Shown: positions 60,410 through 64,000 of the stretch, piece by piece
How positions within the stretch are numbered: position 1 is the first letter of the stretch
Layout of the letters: each line of letters starts with the position of its first letter
Assembly (NCBI RefSeq): GCF_046365375.1
Contig: NZ_JBKEIT010000008.1
Span: forward strand, 62,001-126,000
Length of the DNA: 64,000 bases
Direction of reading: 5' to 3'
DNA from: Butyricimonas muris
GTDB lineage: Bacteria > Bacteroidota > Bacteroidia > Bacteroidales > Marinifilaceae
Notes under the pieces: model-generated
Told to the model about the DNA's origin: nothing
Databases searched by the model: none
Seen by the model: the letters and a program-made list of their open reading frames with translations, nothing else
Position numbers and translations under genes: made by a program

Positions 60410-62047
60410 TTATTCTTGAGTTATAGGTTCTTTATAGATAATATCCACGATTCTGCCGAAACCGGAATGATATTCTTTGTAATCGGTTATTTGTGCAAGG
60501 TTATCAATGGCTTCGTACACTCTGAGTTCACCTCCGTCAGTACCGCCCTTGTCGCTGCCCACGATCAGATCGTAAGAACGTCTGGCATTTTCTGCGTTCC
60601 TGTATAGATAGAATTTCAGACAAGTAATTTCTCCCGGTACGTCAAACTGGAATTCGGCAGAAGGGGAACTCGTGTCCAAGTTCACCCGATAAACCTTTCC
60701 GTCCACGGCATAAAACATCTGATTGTTCAAGGGGCTGAATGCAAAATGTTTTGCTCGTGTGATATCGGTACAATTGGAGAGGTCTGCGTAGTGGGTTTTT
60801 GTGTAGGGGGCTGTCGCCATTCCCACCATGAACATATAATAATCGTTTAACGAGATCCCGTAGAGATGATAAATGCCGTTATTCTCCAGAATCGTAAAAG
60901 TGATGTTATTAAAGCCGCCCATGGCGCCTTCCGTATATTGACGTCCGGTATTTTCCATGTAGATGTAGTTGTATCCTATTGGGAATGAAAAAGAAGCATC
61001 TATTCCGGCTTCATCATCGCTCATGTTCACGCAACCGACAGTCAGATCTTGGATCAATGCCCCGTACATACCTCCCGGATGGTAAACAAATCGTTTATGG
61101 TCTAAATCATAAAACATGAAAATAGGAGCCATTTGTGCCGGATTCGTGATATTACATCCCACGTATGGTGCGACTTGTATATACTCTTTCGTGTTATCGC
61201 CATTACGGAGATAATTCAATTTTGATTCCCACAATGCTTCGGTTCCTGAACCGAAATTACTACTATGTATTCCATCCGGTGTTACCATCATCCGAAAATA
61301 TCCTGCTGATGTGATATGAGTAGGTTTGGCATCGCTCATGTCCCCCATTTCGTATTTCATAAGATACTCTTCTTTCCATTCGAAAGCATCTTTATGCAAC
61401 CGGGTAGTTCCTTCTTCGGTAAGCAAATAAAATGGAGATATAGGGTCTACTTGCGGGGAACTTTCTTCGTTTCCGGGGGCAAGAGCGATGAACGCCAATG
61501 GCCCTTTCTTGAAAGGCATATCCGAATCGGCAAGCATATCTTTTGAATGTACCTCTTCTCCTAACACGGTAGAAATCATATCCAGACGGACATTGCCATT
61601 CTCGGAACAAAGAAGAACCCATCCTTCGGAAGTTGTCGTGACAACGGAAAGATTAGCCTGTTGTTGGTAAAATACGTCCAGTTGCTTGTCCTTTACCGTG
61701 TAAATCAATTTATAAGGACCGGGGCGTAAAGATATAATATCATTAAATTCTTTTGTGGTTGCCAACACTTCGCTTGCGGCATCATTTTCATCTTCTGCCC
61801 TGAATTGGCGGATAGCCTGCCACTCGTATTCATATCGGTTTTCATCGGCTTGCAAGCCGTCTAACTGCACGGGGATAGACAAATTCTGGTATGCCAAAGC
61901 CGTAATGGAATTACCGATACCTTCAATTTTCACTTCCGGGATATCATGGTAATTGTAATTACCTTTATCATCCGCACAAGCACTGATTCCACCTGCTATT
62001 GCAACAAGTAAAAAAAGTGATTTTATTCTATATAATATCTGTTTCAT
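60410..62047 (-). CDS. PKD-like family lipoprotein of a SusCD operon
   Basis: 545 residues; lipobox ISAC (Cys24), then ADDKGNYNYHDIPEVKIEGI, the typical beginning of the PKD-like lipoproteins (PF16407) that follow SusD and DUF4843 proteins. Two N-terminal Ig/PKD-like repeats are followed by a propeller-like region with repeated short strands (GWVLLCSENGNVRLDMIS; FYLLTEEGTTRLHKDAF; FAFSPLNNQMFYAVDGKVYR). It is a probable surface component; ligand unknown. The gene order with the TlpA/DUF4369 proteins downstream is a recurring arrangement. Confidence 0.8.
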   Translation of the reverse strand: MKQILYRIKSLFLLVAIAGGISACADDKGNYNYHDIPEVKIEGIGNSITALAYQNLSIPVQLDGLQADENRYEYEWQAIRQFRAEDENDAASEVLATTKEFNDIISLRPGPYKLIYTVKDKQLDVFYQQQANLSVVTTTSEGWVLLCSENGNVRLDMISTVLGEEVHSKDMLADSDMPFKKGPLAFIALAPGNEESSPQVDPISPFYLLTEEGTTRLHKDAFEWKEEYLMKYEMGDMSDAKPTHITSAGYFRMMVTPDGIHSSNFGSGTEALWESKLNYLRNGDNTKEYIQVAPYVGCNITNPAQMAPIFMFYDLDHKRFVYHPGGMYGALIQDLTVGCVNMSDDEAGIDASFSFPIGYNYIYMENTGRQYTEGAMGGFNNITFTILENNGIYHLYGISLNDYYMFMVGMATAPYTKTHYADLSNCTDITRAKHFAFSPLNNQMFYAVDGKVYRVNLDTSSPSAEFQFDVPGEITCLKFYLYRNAENARRSYDLIVGSDKGGTDGGELRVYEAIDNLAQITDYKEYHSGFGRIVDIIYKEPITQE

Positions 62048-62067
62048 AATCTGCTTTTTTTATGTTG

Positions 62068-62814
62068 TTAAAAAATCGTATTTCCGTCCTCGTCAAAGAT
62101 TTCCGGATCGGGATTCTCCAGTAACAATTGTTCTCCTACATATTTTACCATTTCAGATATAAAATATCGGAATCGGGCGGTCGGGATTTTTGATCTATCA
62201 TTGAAATCGGCTCTCGGTACATCCATTACCCGGCAGGTTAAAAAGAAACGCTGAGGGGTAAAATCAAATATTTGAGTAACCCAAGCGGCAGGCGCTGCAG
62301 TGAATAATTCCGAAAACTCTATTTTATGGCGCATGGTCGTGACATCCGTACCGCTTTGGATATCCGTGATCTCGTGCGTGATAATCGGTCTGAAATACTC
62401 GTTCTCTTCAATGGCAATCTCGATTGTTTTTGCTTCTTCCTGCAGGATAGTCGAACGCTTTAACGTAATCTCATAATTGAACGAACTGGCACCCGCGGGT
62501 AATACCGGGTTGACGGGTAACACGAAATCGTCCCCTTCCTTTGCACTTCCCCCGACAACTTTAATGTTTACCGGGCGAGGTTCATCGGTAGCCCTCCCGA
62601 CTAATTGAACCGGAATAGATACGGTTGCCTCGTTCTGTGATTCCTCGATATACACGAACGTGAAATTCGTGCTGTCCGTCAGTATATTCCCCACTCTTAT
62701 ACGTTGGTTGAAATAGATACCTTCCTCTGCACTATAGGTATTAACTTCTTCTTCTGAACAAGCGGTTAATCCTAGAATGAGCATAATCCATATAAATATA
62801 TTTCTTGTTTTCAT
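62068..62814 (-). CDS. DUF4843 family lipoprotein
   Basis: 248 residues from the ATG at 62814 (the frame continues upstream but overlaps susD). Lipobox LTAC then SEEEVNTYSAEEGIYFNQ. Calx-beta-like strands follow: VSIPVQLVGRATDEPRPVNI, AKEGDDFVLPVNPVLPAG, EEAKTIEIAIEENEYF. It lies 10 bases after the SusD stop and 20 before the PKD-like gene, the standard order. Function unknown; probably an accessory surface protein of the transporter. Confidence 0.8.
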   Translation of the reverse strand: MKTRNIFIWIMLILGLTACSEEEVNTYSAEEGIYFNQRIRVGNILTDSTNFTFVYIEESQNEATVSIPVQLVGRATDEPRPVNIKVVGGSAKEGDDFVLPVNPVLPAGASSFNYEITLKRSTILQEEAKTIEIAIEENEYFRPIITHEITDIQSGTDVTTMRHKIEFSELFTAAPAAWVTQIFDFTPQRFFLTCRVMDVPRADFNDRSKIPTARFRYFISEMVKYVGEQLLLENPDPEIFDEDGNTIF

Positions 62815-62824
62815 GATTCGCGTA

Positions 62825-64000
62825 TTATTGTCTGTTATTGATTTCAGTGTCGGGTAAAGGCACCACGAAAACTTGAGTAGATGCCGCTTGGCCTGCAGGT
62901 TTACTTCCACTGCTGTTCGTTTTGTTTAAGATTGTTGTAAACGTCCGTTTATAGAAATAGAATAATTGTCCTTCACCATACAACTCGCGCATGTATTCGT
63001 AGGTCAGGTTCGTTACGGTTAGTGAACCCAAATTCGTGATACCTCTTTTATTTCTCAACGTGTTGATATATGGAAGTCCGTCATCCAAAGTTTCCGATTC
63101 GCTTTCCGCGGCGATCAGATACATCTCTCCCAACCTTAACATCGGAATCATCGTGTTCTGTATCAGTCCGGTGGTACTCATATCATTGTATTTATAGAAA
63201 TACCGGGCACCGCTTGTCAATCCGGGAAGAGTAGCCTGTTCCCAGTTGGCTTCAAAACGAGTGTCGCTCGTGGTAGAGGAACCCGACGCCGAGTACAGGA
63301 AATTCAATAATTTTTCATCCATGGTAAATATAAACGACGGGTTACGGGACGGGTCGTAGTAATTCTTGAATAACAAAACCCGATTCGTGTTCGTTAAGGC
63401 AAACAATACCTCTGACGAGAAAATCCGGTCACTCTTTGCTTCCGTCCTTTCCGTGAACGGGAATGTCCCCGCTTCTGCCGCCGTGATCACTTTCTTGGCG
63501 TAAGTGGAAGCATTGGTTTTATCCCCGGCATAGAGATAAGCCCGTGCCATGAGCCCTTGTACCGCGTAGTAATTCATGCGCAATGCCCGGTAACGCAGGA
63601 AATTGGATTCATTCTCGGCAGACTCCATCAAAGTACCTTTCGTGATGATCGGGTCATTTGCCAACGCTTTCTCCGCTTCCTGCAAATCGCCGATGATATA
63701 TTCCATTACCTTGTTCGCGGGTAACAAATCATTCACGTTCGGTGATTGGTGCAGATAGTAGGGGATACACACGTTTTCCGGGTTATTCATGTAAACCGGT
63801 CCGAACAGGCGCAACATATCGAAGTGCAACATGGCACGCAGCGCCAAGGCTTCCCCCCGGATAATATCGTAATTGATCCCCGTGAAGAGTGATTCCCGTC
63901 CTTCTATGTTATCGAGAATCTTGTTACAGTTCATGATCAACGCGTAAGCCTTCTCCCAAACTTTATCCAAACGTCCCCGCCAGTATTCCGTGCTGTATTT
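62825..64000 (-). CDS. SusD/RagB-family lipoprotein, N-terminal part outside window
   Basis: The frame is open to the end of the window, so the first residues and lipobox lie beyond it. Visible SusD features: KAYALIMNCNKILDNIEG, GEALALRAMLHFDMLRLFGP, YYAVQGLMARAYLYAGDK, RLGEMYLIAAESESETLDDG and a C-terminal LPDTEINNRQ. The matching SusC should lie just beyond 64000. It heads the visible part of the minus-strand operon SusD, DUF4843, PKD-like, TlpA, TlpA. Confidence 0.93.
   Translation of the reverse strand, partial: KYSTEYWRGRLDKVWEKAYALIMNCNKILDNIEGRESLFTGINYDIIRGEALALRAMLHFDMLRLFGPVYMNNPENVCIPYYLHQSPNVNDLLPANKVMEYIIGDLQEAEKALANDPIITKGTLMESAENESNFLRYRALRMNYYAVQGLMARAYLYAGDKTNASTYAKKVITAAEAGTFPFTERTEAKSDRIFSSEVLFALTNTNRVLLFKNYYDPSRNPSFIFTMDEKLLNFLYSASGSSTTSDTRFEANWEQATLPGLTSGARYFYKYNDMSTTGLIQNTMIPMLRLGEMYLIAAESESETLDDGLPYINTLRNKRGITNLGSLTVTNLTYEYMRELYGEGQLFYFYKRTFTTILNKTNSSGSKPAGQAASTQVFVVPLPDTEINNRQ

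Overview
The window looks like part of a chromosome from a gut Bacteroidota member. The family Odoribacteraceae (Butyricimonas or a relative) is my best guess, inferred from style only: SusC/SusD pairs dominate, ECF sigma/FecR pairs drive STN-type SusC proteins, promoters are of the TTTG-N19-TAnnTTTG type, most secreted proteins are lipoproteins, and menaquinone genes are present. I see no phage, insertion sequence, CRISPR array or rRNA. One tRNA (Lys, CTT) is present.

Layout. (1) 1-7505: a SusC (5' end outside the window), SusD and two discoidin-type surface lipoproteins, closed by a terminator. (2) 7806-8213: a standalone LytTR regulator. (3) 8362-45602: three head-to-tail transport loci, each ordered sigma, FecR, SusC with STN domain, SusD, then accessory secreted proteins. 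Locus A (8572-21882) adds a degenerate metallopeptidase-like lipoprotein, a TlpA-like thioredoxin, a subtilase-fold protein without its catalytic triad, an intact aspartyl-protease/PDZ protein and a degenerate aspartyl-protease fused to thioredoxin. Locus B (22042-32814) has paralogues of the A SusC, SusD and lipoprotein, followed by an intact HExxHxxGxxH metalloprotease. Locus C (33218-45602) has a region-4-only sigma fragment, a full sigma, FecR, SusC, SusD, an M43-like protein that lost its zinc site, a TlpA-like protein and two fimbrillin-like lipoproteins. (4) 45791-57709: mixed genes, namely an internally deleted AAA/nuclease gene, a GH2 beta-galactosidase, DUF4251, a PHP-domain lipoprotein, tRNA-Lys, YebC, a FimB-like lipoprotein, glutaminase and menE/menC. 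(5) 57910-64000, minus strand: a SusD (cut by the window end), DUF4843, PKD-like lipoprotein and two TlpA/DUF4369 thioredoxins.

How it fits together. In loci A-C an outer-membrane SusC would signal through its STN domain to FecR and release the ECF sigma factor. The accessory proteins suggest a peptide or protein ligand rather than a simple glycan. The most unusual feature is that several accessory proteins keep a peptidase fold while losing every catalytic residue I can place, beside thioredoxin-fold partners and a few intact peptidases. This suggests protein-binding or pseudo-enzyme roles at the surface. Two further patterns look undescribed to me. Between fecR and susC of all three loci there are two tandem hairpins whose loops match each other within a locus but differ between loci. 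Four copies of an 11-bp repeat lie about 165 bp upstream of the two genes of one sigma type.

Family names come from recognising sequence features by eye; no database search was possible.
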